64,000 nucleotides of DNA. It comes from Paraburkholderia oxyphila NBRC 105797. Its GTDB lineage: Bacteria > Pseudomonadota > Gammaproteobacteria > Burkholderiales > Burkholderiaceae. Location of the stretch: assembly GCF_000685075.1 (NCBI RefSeq), contig NZ_BAYD01000044.1:1-64000 (forward strand), in the 5' to 3' direction. Below, piece by piece: positions 27,255-35,536 of this stretch (position 1 is its first letter; each line of letters begins with the position of its first letter). A model generated the notes under the pieces. The model worked only from the letters and a program-made list of their open reading frames with translations. It was not told where the DNA came from and ran no database searches. The translations under genes and the position numbers were made by a program.

Positions 27255-28078
27255 GAACGGTTGGTCTCCAGTGCGTCGAGCACGCTGGCGGAGTCGGTGA
27301 CGAATCCGTAGCACTTCCTGACATTGAAGAGCGTGGCTTCGGTGCAGAAGTCGGGCGAGGTGGTCGCGCAGCAGTCGCTCACGAGCACGCAGCCATAGCC
27401 GAGGAAGTTGGCGTCCTGCAACGACGCCATGACACACTGGTCGGTGTTGACGCCGCCAAACAACAGCGTCTTCGTGCCGAGGTTGCGCAGGATCCCGTCG
27501 AGCGGCGTGTCCCAGAAGCCGCTGATGCGGTATTTGTCCACGCAGATGTCTTCGGAACGGATCTCGAGTTCATCGACGACGGCGGCGGCCCAGCTATCCT
27601 TTTCGAGCACGCGGGCGCCGTGGCCGGGCAGCGGGTCGCCGAGACCGACGCCGCTGCCGTGCGGCTTGTACAAATGCAGCTGGTTCGGCGGCATGTTCAT
27701 CAGGTCGGCGCGGTTGCCCCAGTTGAGCCAGATGATCGGCACCGAGGCGGCGCGCAGCGCCGGCAGCAATCGCGCGAGCGGGTCAATGGCCGCGCGTCCG
27801 GGGAGGGTCTCGATGCCGAGATGGTGGACCCAGCCGCCCTCCGTGCAGAAGTCGTTCTGCATGTCGACGACGATCATCGCGGTCCGCTCGAGGTCGAACG
27901 TGACGCGCTGCGGCGTCGACTCGATGGTCAGCGGGCGGGGTGGCGGCGGCGGCGCCGACATATCCACGTGCGCGGCGTCCACGCGCCAGTGATAGCCGGG
28001 CCCCGTGCCCAGGCGCTTGAAGGTCGTGGACGCGCCAGCGAGCGGCGGCGGGTTCGTGGCAGGATCTCTTTCGGCCAT
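27251..28078 (-). CDS. Cysteine hydrolase, isochorismatase-like (RutB/biuret-hydrolase type)
   Basis: The 275-residue enzyme has a visible D-K-C triad: Asp72 (MIVVDMQNDFC), Lys182 (VDKYRISGFWDTPLD) and Cys215 (GGVNTDQCVMAS). The KYRISGF-x-x-TPLD pattern is seen in amidases acting on ureido compounds such as ureidoacrylate, N-carbamoylsarcosine or biuret, not in true isochorismatases. A 60-residue N-terminal extension includes a proline run (PPPPPRP). It lies between the ABC permeases and the porin in one operon. Likely role: hydrolysis of an imported ureide amide bond. The substrate is unknown. Confidence 0.88.
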   Translation of the reverse strand: MAERDPATNPPPLAGASTTFKRLGTGPGYHWRVDAAHVDMSAPPPPPRPLTIESTPQRVTFDLERTAMIVVDMQNDFCTEGGWVHHLGIETLPGRAAIDPLARLLPALRAASVPIIWLNWGNRADLMNMPPNQLHLYKPHGSGVGLGDPLPGHGARVLEKDSWAAAVVDELEIRSEDICVDKYRISGFWDTPLDGILRNLGTKTLLFGGVNTDQCVMASLQDANFLGYGCVLVSDCCATTSPDFCTEATLFNVRKCYGFVTDSASVLDALETNRS

Positions 28079-28167
28079 GTTGCGTGTCTCCGTGTCGATA
28101 TTGATATGTCGATGCCTCGGTGTTTCACGGGTCGTGCGGGTGCAGCCAGGGGGACTGGCGCGGCCGT

Positions 28168-29091
28168 TCAATGACGGCTGCGCAACGGCAGGGTGAGCGC
28201 GGCGGGCTGGCGGGCCGAGCCGACCAGCCCGCCGATCGCGCAGAGCGCGAGCACGTAGGGCAGCATCAGCAGCAGCGCGACGGGCACGTCGAGGTTCAGC
28301 GCGGGCACGAGGAACTGCAGCGCGGTCGCGAAGCCGATCAGCAGGCACGCGCCGAGCGTCTTCCACGGCGCCCAGCCGCCGAAGATCACGGCTGTGATCG
28401 CGAGATAGCCTGTGCCCTTGCTCATCCCCTCGGTGAACGCGTTGCTGTCCGCGATCGAGAGCCAGGCGCCGGCGAGGCCGGCCATCGCGCCCGCGTACAG
28501 CACGCCCAGGTAGCGCGTGCGGCGCACGTTGATGCCGGCCTTGTCCGCCGCCTGTGGCGCTTCGCCCGAGGCGCGCACCGACAGGCCGAATGAGGTGTAG
28601 CGCAGCAGCGCCCACGTCACGACCACGAGCAGCAGCCCCACGTAGACCAGGCCGCTTTGGGAAAAGAGCGCCGGGCCGACGATCGGTATGTCGCGCAGGA
28701 CCGGCAGGTCCAGCGGGCCGAAGCTCGGCACGGTTTGCCGCGACAACGTGCCGAAGATCTCGCGATAGAGAAAGGTGGTGCCGCCCGTCGCGAGAATATT
28801 GAATCCGATGCCGACCACGAGCTGGTTCGCGCCGAGCGTGATGCTCAGGATCGCCTGCATGCCGGCGAGCAGGAGGCTCGCCACGAGCGCGATGCCGAGC
28901 CCGATGAGCGGCGAGCCGCTCACGAAGGACCCCCACGCGGCGGCGAACGCGGCGCTCAGGATCATGCCGTCGAGGCTCAGGTTCAGCACGCCGGCACGCT
29001 CGCTCACGAGCTCCCCGGTGCTCGCGAGAATGATAGGCGTCGCGAGCCGCAGCCCCGATGCGATGAAGACGATCAACGGTGCGTCAGCCAT
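28168..29091 (-). CDS. ABC transporter permease, BMP/nucleoside-type importer (second permease)
   Basis: The 307-residue protein has about eight membrane helices. It has the branched-chain-like permease core STGELVSERAGVLNLSLDGM near the N-terminus and NAFTEGMSKGTGYLAITAVI, which is typical of the YufQ/NupQ-type subunit paired with BMP lipoproteins. It overlaps the preceding permease by 8 bp and is followed 89 bp later by the hydrolase. Members transport nucleosides, purines or related ureides. Confidence 0.9.
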   Translation of the reverse strand: MADAPLIVFIASGLRLATPIILASTGELVSERAGVLNLSLDGMILSAAFAAAWGSFVSGSPLIGLGIALVASLLLAGMQAILSITLGANQLVVGIGFNILATGGTTFLYREIFGTLSRQTVPSFGPLDLPVLRDIPIVGPALFSQSGLVYVGLLLVVVTWALLRYTSFGLSVRASGEAPQAADKAGINVRRTRYLGVLYAGAMAGLAGAWLSIADSNAFTEGMSKGTGYLAITAVIFGGWAPWKTLGACLLIGFATALQFLVPALNLDVPVALLLMLPYVLALCAIGGLVGSARQPAALTLPLRSRH

Positions 29092-30205
29092 GTTTCGTTC
29101 TCCTCTCGGTAATGAAGGCGGACCCCGCGACGGCGATCACGATGAGGCCCTGGCAGATCAGCACGACCGCGGAGGGCACGTGCGCGGTAATTTCCATGGA
29201 GATGCTGCCCGAGCGCAGGAAGCCGAACAGCAGCGCGCCGAGCACCACGCCCAGCGCGGAGCCGCGCGAGAGCAGGCCGACGACGAGGCCGTCGAACCCG
29301 TATCCCGACGAAAAGTCGCTCGTGAGGTAGTACTGCTGTCCCTGAATCAGGATTGCGCCGGCTACGCCGCCGAATGCGCCGGAGACGGCCATCGCCATGG
29401 TCATGAGGCGCGTGGGCTGGAGGCCCGCGCGGCGCGATGCGAGCGGGTTGAGGCCCACCGCGCGCAGCTTGAGCCCGATCGAGCTGCGGTTTAGCACGAT
29501 GCCCGTCACGATGACGGCGATGACCGCGAGCGGCAGTCCGTAGTGCAGCGGCGAGGTCGGATCGCTCGGGAACAGCATGGGGAGCTTCGTGGCGTCGGGA
29601 ATCTCAGGCGATTCCGGCAGGGCGGAGATCGGGCTGAGCGGCTTGCGCAGCAGATGGAACGATTGCACCGACCAGTACACGATCGGCAAGCCGATGAACG
29701 TGAGCAGCAGTGTGCTGATCACTTCGTTGACGCCGCGCCTGGCCTTCAGCACGCCGGCCGCGCCGCCGAGCACGGCGCCGCCGAGCCCGCCCGCGATGAG
29801 CGGTACGACGAACGCGAGACCGAAGGGCAGGACGGCCGCGCCGTGCAGCGCGGCGGCGGTGGCCATCATGCCGCCGATCGCGATCTGTCCTTCGCCGCCG
29901 ACATTGGTGAGGTTCGCGCGGTTCGCGAAGATGAAGCCGAGCCCGACTAGCGCGAGACAGAGGGCCCGGTTCACGGACGCGCCGATGTTGTAGCTCGAAC
30001 CGGTCATGCCATCCCAGAAGGCGGCGATCGCGTCGCCGACGGGAGCGCCCGTGCAAGCGATGATCAGGAGTCCGACGGCAAGCGCCGCCGCGGTCGCGAT
30101 AAAGGGCGCGAGCGCGGCCGGGCTCAGGAGCGCGCCCACACCGGTGCGCAACCGGGCAGCCAGGTTCGGGGGCGAGTTGCTGGTCAGCATGGAATTTTCA
30201 GGCAT
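29084..30205 (-). CDS. ABC transporter permease, BMP/nucleoside-type importer (first permease)
   Basis: The 373-residue, roughly ten-helix protein has GLGFIFANRANLTNVGGEGQ, the conserved coupling-region motif of YufP/NupP-like permeases, and RAVGLNPLASRRAGLQPTRL near the C-terminal half. It overlaps the ATPase gene by 8 bp and the second permease by 8 bp. The two permeases together form the heterodimeric membrane channel for the BMP-family binding protein encoded at 31822-32811. Confidence 0.9.
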   Translation of the reverse strand: MPENSMLTSNSPPNLAARLRTGVGALLSPAALAPFIATAAALAVGLLIIACTGAPVGDAIAAFWDGMTGSSYNIGASVNRALCLALVGLGFIFANRANLTNVGGEGQIAIGGMMATAAALHGAAVLPFGLAFVVPLIAGGLGGAVLGGAAGVLKARRGVNEVISTLLLTFIGLPIVYWSVQSFHLLRKPLSPISALPESPEIPDATKLPMLFPSDPTSPLHYGLPLAVIAVIVTGIVLNRSSIGLKLRAVGLNPLASRRAGLQPTRLMTMAMAVSGAFGGVAGAILIQGQQYYLTSDFSSGYGFDGLVVGLLSRGSALGVVLGALLFGFLRSGSISMEITAHVPSAVVLICQGLIVIAVAGSAFITERRTKHG

Positions 30206-31817
30206 GTTCGTGTCCCGACATCATTGCGCCGATGGCTTCCCGGTTCGCGGGATCGGCGTCCATTTCACCGACGATGCGGCCGCGATACAGCACGACGACG
30301 CGGTCCGACATCGCAATCAGTTCGCTCAGGTCGCTCGTGATCAGCAACACGCCGAGTCCCTGGCTTTTCGCCGTGCGGATGCGCCTGAACACCCCCTCGA
30401 CCGCACCGACGTCGAGCCCGCGGCTCGGCTGTGAGGCGAGCAGGAACACGAGCGGATCGAGCGACAGCTCGCGCGCGAGCACGGCCTTCTGCTGGTTGCC
30501 GCCGGAGAGGCTGCCGATCGGCACGTCCGGGCCCATCGCGCGCACGTCGAACGCCTGCATGAGCGCCGCGGCATCGCGCTTCATGCGCGTGCGGTCCAGC
30601 CAGCCGAAGCGGCTGTACGTGGCAAGCGTATGAAGGCAGAGGTTTTCGGCAATGCTGAGCGCGTTGATGCAGGCTACGGCATGGCGGTCTTCCGGCACGA
30701 TGGCGGCGCCCGCGGCCGTCACCTCGGCGGGGGGGCGTCCCGTCACGTCGATGCCGCCGATGCGGATGCGCCCGGCGTCCGGCGTGGCGAGTCCCGCGAG
30801 CAGCGCTTCAAGCTCCACCTGGCCGTTGCCTTCCACACCGGCTACGCCGAGAATCTCGCCGCACCGCACCGAGAGCGTCACGTCGTCGACACGCATCACG
30901 CCGGTCGCGTCGCGAAACGACAGGCCCTCGACCTCGAGCGCCGCGGCGCCGGCGCCCGCGTGGCGCCGCGCGGGCGTGGCGTGCGTCGCGTGCACCATCG
31001 ACATTGCGGATGACGTCAGTGGCGCAGTTGGGGCGTCGTTCGCGCCAGCCTCGGGCGTCTCTTCGACGATGCCGAGTGTGGCCGCGAGCACCGGGTCTTC
31101 GGACTTGACTTCGCGTCCGACCATCGAGCGCACGAGAGCCTGCATGTCCGCGTTCGCGGCCGGGACCGACTCGACCACCCGGCCGTGGCGCAGCACGGTG
31201 ATGCGTCCGGCCACCTCGGCGATCTCGGCGAGCTTGTGGGTGACAAGCAGCACCGAGCGCCCGCTTTGCGCGAACTGGCGGCAGACGGCGAGCAGCGCCG
31301 CGACCTCCGCAGGCGGCAGCACGGCCGTGGGCTCGTCGAGCACGAGCAGGCGCGGATTCGCCAGCAGGCACTTGACGATCTCGACGCGCTGGCGCTCGCC
31401 GACCGAGAGCCGTTCGACGATCGCGTCGGGGTCGAGCTCGAGCCCGTACTCCGCGGCCAGCTTGAGCGCGCGTTCGCGCAGCGCGGCCGGCTTGAGGATC
31501 GGCCGCGCGCGCCCGAGCATCAGGTTTTCGAGCACGCTCATGTCGGGCACGAGGCTGAAGTGCTGATGGACCATCGCGATGCCGTGCTGCAGCGCATCGG
31601 AGGGCGCCTGGGGGCACCAGGGGCGGTCGTCGAAGAACAGCTCGCCGTTGTCCGCGTGGTGCACGCCGAAGATCAGGTTGCACAGCGTGGACTTGCCCGC
31701 GCCGTTCTCGCCGAGCAGGCAGTGCACTTCGCCGCGCGCGATTGCAAGGTTCACGTCGCTCAGCGCGCAAAAGGCGCCGAAGCGCTTTGTCACGCCGGTC
31801 AGTTCAAGAAGGCTCAT
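30198..31817 (-). CDS. ABC transporter ATP-binding protein, duplicated ATPase (nucleoside/sugar type)
   Basis: The 539-residue protein has two ABC domains. The first has Walker A GENGAGKST, signature LSVGERQRVEI and Walker B LLVLDEPTAVL. The second has the usual degenerate Walker A (GVEGNGQVEL), signature LSGGNQQKAVLARELS and a degenerate Walker B (LLASQPSRGLDVGAV). This asymmetry is normal in the RbsA/NupO class. A linker of about 45 Ala/Thr/His-rich residues separates the domains. It lies 4 bp after the binding-protein stop. The MSLLELTGVTKRF start at 31817 fits the family. Confidence 0.92.
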   Translation of the reverse strand: MSLLELTGVTKRFGAFCALSDVNLAIARGEVHCLLGENGAGKSTLCNLIFGVHHADNGELFFDDRPWCPQAPSDALQHGIAMVHQHFSLVPDMSVLENLMLGRARPILKPAALRERALKLAAEYGLELDPDAIVERLSVGERQRVEIVKCLLANPRLLVLDEPTAVLPPAEVAALLAVCRQFAQSGRSVLLVTHKLAEIAEVAGRITVLRHGRVVESVPAANADMQALVRSMVGREVKSEDPVLAATLGIVEETPEAGANDAPTAPLTSSAMSMVHATHATPARRHAGAGAAALEVEGLSFRDATGVMRVDDVTLSVRCGEILGVAGVEGNGQVELEALLAGLATPDAGRIRIGGIDVTGRPPAEVTAAGAAIVPEDRHAVACINALSIAENLCLHTLATYSRFGWLDRTRMKRDAAALMQAFDVRAMGPDVPIGSLSGGNQQKAVLARELSLDPLVFLLASQPSRGLDVGAVEGVFRRIRTAKSQGLGVLLITSDLSELIAMSDRVVVLYRGRIVGEMDADPANREAIGAMMSGHEHA

Positions 31818-31821
31818 GGCG

Positions 31822-32811
31822 TCATCCCACGAGGATCTTGATCTTGTCGGAGACGAGGTCGTGCTCGATCGAATCGATGCGCGCCTGCATCTCGGGCGTC
31901 GCGCTGCCGCAGATGTCAATGCCGGCCGAGCGCGGTCCCATCGCGAGGCCGAAGCGCTTGTATTCGGGCTTCCACGTGCCGGCCATCATCTGGTCGATTG
32001 CGTACTCCACCATGAAGCCGATGCCGCTGACCGTATATGCCACGTAGAGCGGATTGTGATCGCCGCAGTAATTCGAGTAGCCGCCGATCAACTTCGTGCC
32101 GGCGTCGTGCGCGGCCTGCTCCATGCCGCGCACGCCGAGATTCAGGATGCCGTAGTGGACATCCGCGCCCTGGGCGATGGCCGTGATGGTCGCTTCCCTG
32201 GCCTTGGCCACGTCGTCGAAGTCGCCGGTGTAGCTCGTGAGGCAGCGGATATCGGGACGTACAGACTTCGCGCCATGGGCAAATTCGATGCCCGTATTGA
32301 CGACTGCCGGAATCTCGAGCCCGCCCACATAGCTGACCGCACCGTGCTTCGAGAGCATCGCGGCCACCGCGCCCGCGACATAGCCGATCTGGGCCTGCAG
32401 CACGTCGTACTGCGCGACGTTGGCGGTGGGCTGCCCGGTGGGCCCAACGATCGTGAAGCGCACGCCGGGGAAGCGCTTCGCGACCTTCAGGACGGCCGCC
32501 TGGGTCTGGCCGGCCGCACCGATCACCATGTCGTTCTTCGAAGCGAGTTCGACGAGCGCCTGCTCCATATCGCCGAACTTCACGTTCTCGATCCACGTGA
32601 TCTTCGCCTTGTCGCCGTAGCGCGCCTGTGAAGCCTTCACACCGCCATAGGCAGACTCCATCCAGCCGTGATCGTCCTTCGAGCCGGGAATCAGCACGCC
32701 GATCCTGACCGGGTTCGATGCTCCCCATGCGCGTCCGGACGGTGCGCTCATGGCTGCGGCGCCCAGCGAGATGCCAACGTTCAAGAGGAATGCTCTGCGA
32801 TCGATCGTCAT
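31822..32811 (-). CDS. BMP-family ABC transporter substrate-binding protein
   Basis: The 329-residue periplasmic protein has a Tat-like signal (MTIDRRAFLLNVGISLGAAA), mature start near ASNPVRIGVLIPGSKDDHGW, and the BMP-domain blocks ERVKFGDMEQAL-like and GQTQAAVLKVAKRFPGVRF. It lacks a lipobox Cys, unlike many BMP proteins. BMP proteins bind purine nucleosides or related compounds. An AGGAG before 32811 supports the start. First gene of the operon BMP-ATPase-permease-permease-hydrolase-porin. The shared 34-bp element lies 129 bp upstream. Confidence 0.9.
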   Translation of the reverse strand: MTIDRRAFLLNVGISLGAAAMSAPSGRAWGASNPVRIGVLIPGSKDDHGWMESAYGGVKASQARYGDKAKITWIENVKFGDMEQALVELASKNDMVIGAAGQTQAAVLKVAKRFPGVRFTIVGPTGQPTANVAQYDVLQAQIGYVAGAVAAMLSKHGAVSYVGGLEIPAVVNTGIEFAHGAKSVRPDIRCLTSYTGDFDDVAKAREATITAIAQGADVHYGILNLGVRGMEQAAHDAGTKLIGGYSNYCGDHNPLYVAYTVSGIGFMVEYAIDQMMAGTWKPEYKRFGLAMGPRSAGIDICGSATPEMQARIDSIEHDLVSDKIKILVG

Positions 32812-32940
32812 GTCGAGGGTCTCCTTGTCTATGCGAATAGTGGATGTGCAGGACAGCGCGCATCGGGCCGGGTCTGGCCGGGTTTGAACCCGAGGTGAGT
32901 GGATAGTAGGGAACGCCATTCCGGATGGGTAGACGACTTC

Positions 32941-32974
32941 CGATATGCGCTTCATTCGTGCGGTGGATACGCGG
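32941..32974. promoter_or_regulatory. 34-bp promoter element shared with the fdrA operon
   Basis: This segment begins CGATAT and contains TGCGGTGGATA. It is the partner of 25031-25064 (27 of 34 identical, no gaps, same orientation toward a minus-strand operon). The surrounding intergenic stretch 32812-33178 between the binding protein and the amidohydrolase shows no other gene. Confidence 0.6.
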
Positions 32975-33178
32975 TGCAGTGCACGTTCGCCGCGCTGCGG
33001 CAATCTCCCGAAAGCAACGCCGCTGCTTGGTTTGGCGGCATCCGCGTGGAGCGCCGCGAGGCCCTGCGCCACGCAAGTTTCGGGTAAACACGGAAGCTTC
33101 ATGCAATTGCGTTGCGAGCGGCAGGCGACCAATACTTGTCCGCACGAATCGACACTTGCCATCGACGAGGAGCATCAC

Positions 33179-34477
33179 ATGAATGTAGATCTACTGATCA
33201 ATAACGTTTGCCTTGAGGACGGCGAGCCGCTGAAGGACATTGCAATCGACGCAGGACGTATCGTTGCAATCGAAAGCGGCATTGAAGCGCGCGCGACGGA
33301 GACCATCGACGCAGCGGGGCGCGCGGCCGTGCCGGGCTTCGTCGAGCCGCACATGCATCTGGACAAGGCGATGCTGCACCGCCGGCTGCCCGCCCGCTTC
33401 GGCACGCTCGAGGAGGCCATCCGCGTAACGGGCATCCTCAAGGGCAAGCAAAAGCGCACGGATGTGCTCGAACGTTCGCGCGCAGTCCTGGATGCGGCCG
33501 TGCGCAACGGCACAGTGGCGATTCGCGCGCATCCCGACGTTGACCTGATCCAGGGCCTGATCGGCGTCGAGACGCTGCTCGAGCTGCGCGACGAATACGA
33601 GGACTTGCTCGACCTGCAGATCGTCGCGTTTCCGCAAGAGGGCATCCTCAAGTCCGCGGGTACGCTTGACCTGATGGAGCGGGCGATGCGCCTGGGCGCC
33701 GACGTGGTGGGCGGGTGCCCGTACAACGAACTGAACTGGAGCGACACCAAGGCCCACATCGACGCCGTATTTGCGCTGGCCCAGCGCCACGACGCGCCGA
33801 TCGACATGCATGTGGACTTCTCGGACGAACCGTCCGACCAGCGCTTTGCCGCCACGTCCTACATCGCGCGCAAGACGCTCGAAACGGACTGGCGGGGCCG
33901 CGTGTCGCTCGGCCACGTGACGAGCCTGGGCGCACTGAAGCCCGACGAGCTGCAGCCGATCATCGAGCTTCTGCACAAGGCCGATATCAGCGTCGTGACG
34001 CTGCCGGCCACCGACCTCTATCTGGGCGGACGCCAGGACGCCTCCAACCCGAGGCGCGGGCTCACGCCGGTCAAGGCGCTCTACCAGGGCGGCGTGAACG
34101 TGGCGTACTCGTCCAACAATATCCGCAATGCGTTCACGCCGTTCGGCAACGCCGACATGCTCGTGATCGGCAACATGCTCGCGCACGTCGCGCAGTTCGG
34201 CACACCCGAACATCAGTTGGCGATCCTGCAGATGGGCACCCGCAACGCGGCGAGCGCAATCGGCATGGAACGAGACTACGGCATCGCAGTGGGCAAGCAG
34301 GCCGACCTCGTGATTCTCGACACGTACAAGGTCGCGGACGTGCTGCTCGACATTCCCCCACGCGCGTGGGTGGTCAAGCGGGGCAGAGTGACCGTCGTGA
34401 CGCGCCACGAATGCCATATCCACCGCCATTGCTGCGGTCATGCAACCGTTTCGAACCACACGGATAGCCAGCCATGA
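33179..34477 (+). CDS. Amidohydrolase, cytosine-deaminase (CodA) family
   Basis: The 432-residue TIM-barrel metalloenzyme carries FVEPHMHLDKAM, the first metal-binding motif of CodA-type deaminases (H-x-H-x-D-K). It also has PIDMHVDFSDEPSD (barrel His), LGHVTSL and a terminal Asp-region replaced by YSSNNIRNAF, where cytosine deaminases have SDN(I/V)RD. GAGGAG before 33179 selects this start over a long upstream open frame. Related enzymes deaminate or ring-open cyclic ureides. It is divergent from the ABC importer, so it may act on the imported compound. Its stop overlaps the next gene (ATGA). Confidence 0.87.
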   Translation: MNVDLLINNVCLEDGEPLKDIAIDAGRIVAIESGIEARATETIDAAGRAAVPGFVEPHMHLDKAMLHRRLPARFGTLEEAIRVTGILKGKQKRTDVLERSRAVLDAAVRNGTVAIRAHPDVDLIQGLIGVETLLELRDEYEDLLDLQIVAFPQEGILKSAGTLDLMERAMRLGADVVGGCPYNELNWSDTKAHIDAVFALAQRHDAPIDMHVDFSDEPSDQRFAATSYIARKTLETDWRGRVSLGHVTSLGALKPDELQPIIELLHKADISVVTLPATDLYLGGRQDASNPRRGLTPVKALYQGGVNVAYSSNNIRNAFTPFGNADMLVIGNMLAHVAQFGTPEHQLAILQMGTRNAASAIGMERDYGIAVGKQADLVILDTYKVADVLLDIPPRAWVVKRGRVTVVTRHECHIHRHCCGHATVSNHTDSQP

Positions 34478-35025
34478 AACGACTCCCACCCGAAATCGTC
34501 GCGTCATCCCTCGCGGTCACGACCATCCTGATCGCATTGCCGCACTATCACCTGCCGCCCTGGGCGATCTTCATCAGCTGGGCGGCGACATTCGCGATGG
34601 GCGGACCCACGCGGGAGAATCTGGGCAAGATCTGGCCTGTCATGCCGATCGGATCATTGTTCGCATTCCTGATCGTCGTGGGCTTCGGCATGGCGGCACG
34701 GATGACAAGCGGTGCCCTGCTGACCTTATGTCAGATGTTGATCCTTTTTACGCTCAACGCGTCAATGATGGCGCTCGCGCGGCTGCCCGGTCTCGGCTTC
34801 ATTCCGGGCATGTTTTTCGGTTTCGCGTCGTACTTCGCCACGATATTCGGCGGCTTCGGTCCGGTACCCTACGACCCGGTGGCCGCCCTTCTGGCAGTGA
34901 TTCCGATGAACGCGCTGGGACCCGTTTACGCATGGGTGAAAGACCGCTATTCGCTGCCCGATTCGCCACCGCGCACGTGGCGCGGCTGGCGCGGCCACGG
35001 CAAGATTTCTTCCGGGCGGGGATAG
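34474..35025 (+). CDS. DUF1097 family membrane protein
   Basis: The 183-residue protein has about five hydrophobic helices and a charged C-terminal tail. WAIFISWAATFAMGG and PGMFFGFASYFATIFGG match the DUF1097 (YcdZ-like) pattern. The stop-start overlap with the amidohydrolase gene indicates co-translation. The role is unknown; a transport or membrane-channel function for the amidohydrolase substrate or product is possible. The last 20 residues (WRGWRGHGKISSGRG) are basic and probably cytoplasmic. Confidence 0.7.
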   Translation: MKRLPPEIVASSLAVTTILIALPHYHLPPWAIFISWAATFAMGGPTRENLGKIWPVMPIGSLFAFLIVVGFGMAARMTSGALLTLCQMLILFTLNASMMALARLPGLGFIPGMFFGFASYFATIFGGFGPVPYDPVAALLAVIPMNALGPVYAWVKDRYSLPDSPPRTWRGWRGHGKISSGRG

Positions 35026-35069
35026 CCGCGTTACGCCGGCCGGCGCAAACTTCTTCCAGTCGTCGGCGC

Positions 35070-35459
35070 TTACTTCAGCACCCCTTCCGCCACCAGCACT
35101 TCGTGTGCGGCCTTGAACGCGCTGAGGCCGTGCGGGATGCCCGAGTAAGCGGTTGCGTGCAAAAGCGCCGCTTTGATTTCATCAACGCTCACACCGTTGT
35201 TGAGTGCGCCCTTGACGTGCAGTTTGAGTTCGTTGGTGTGACCCGTGGCGGTCAACATGGCGAGGTTGAGCAGGCTGCGCGTCTTGCGATCGAGCGTCTC
35301 GTCACCCCATGCCCATCCCCAGGCCCATGAGGTGGTTGCACGCTGGAACGCCATCATGAAGGCGTCGGCCTTTTCCATCGATGCATCGACATATTCCGCG
35401 CCGAGAACTTCTCGTCGAATCGGCAATCCCTTCTGGAACAGCGCATCATCTTCTTTCAT
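35070..35459 (-). CDS. Carboxymuconolactone decarboxylase family protein (PcaC-like)
   Basis: The 129-residue helical protein matches 4-carboxymuconolactone decarboxylase in length and pattern: IRREVLGAEYVDAS near the N-terminus, LDRKTRSLLNLAMLTATGH in the middle and LHATAYSGIPHGLSAF near the C-terminus. It has no CxxC pair, so it is not an AhpD peroxidase. It is the last of the minus-strand unit after the NCS1 permease (77-bp gap). No other protocatechuate genes adjoin it, so the substrate is likely different. Confidence 0.85.
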   Translation of the reverse strand: MKEDDALFQKGLPIRREVLGAEYVDASMEKADAFMMAFQRATTSWAWGWAWGDETLDRKTRSLLNLAMLTATGHTNELKLHVKGALNNGVSVDEIKAALLHATAYSGIPHGLSAFKAAHEVLVAEGVLK

Positions 35460-35536
35460 GGTTGAAATCCTGTGTTGAAGCCAGAGCCTGTTTCAAATTC
35501 CTGATTCGAGACGGCTCCAGCAAGCGGCTATGCCAT

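Noticed and set aside
32945-33178. Upstream start for the amidohydrolase adding 78 residues
   Set aside because: The extension is Cys/Arg-rich without family similarity, covers the shared regulatory element, and the ATG at 33179 has a proper GAGGAG.
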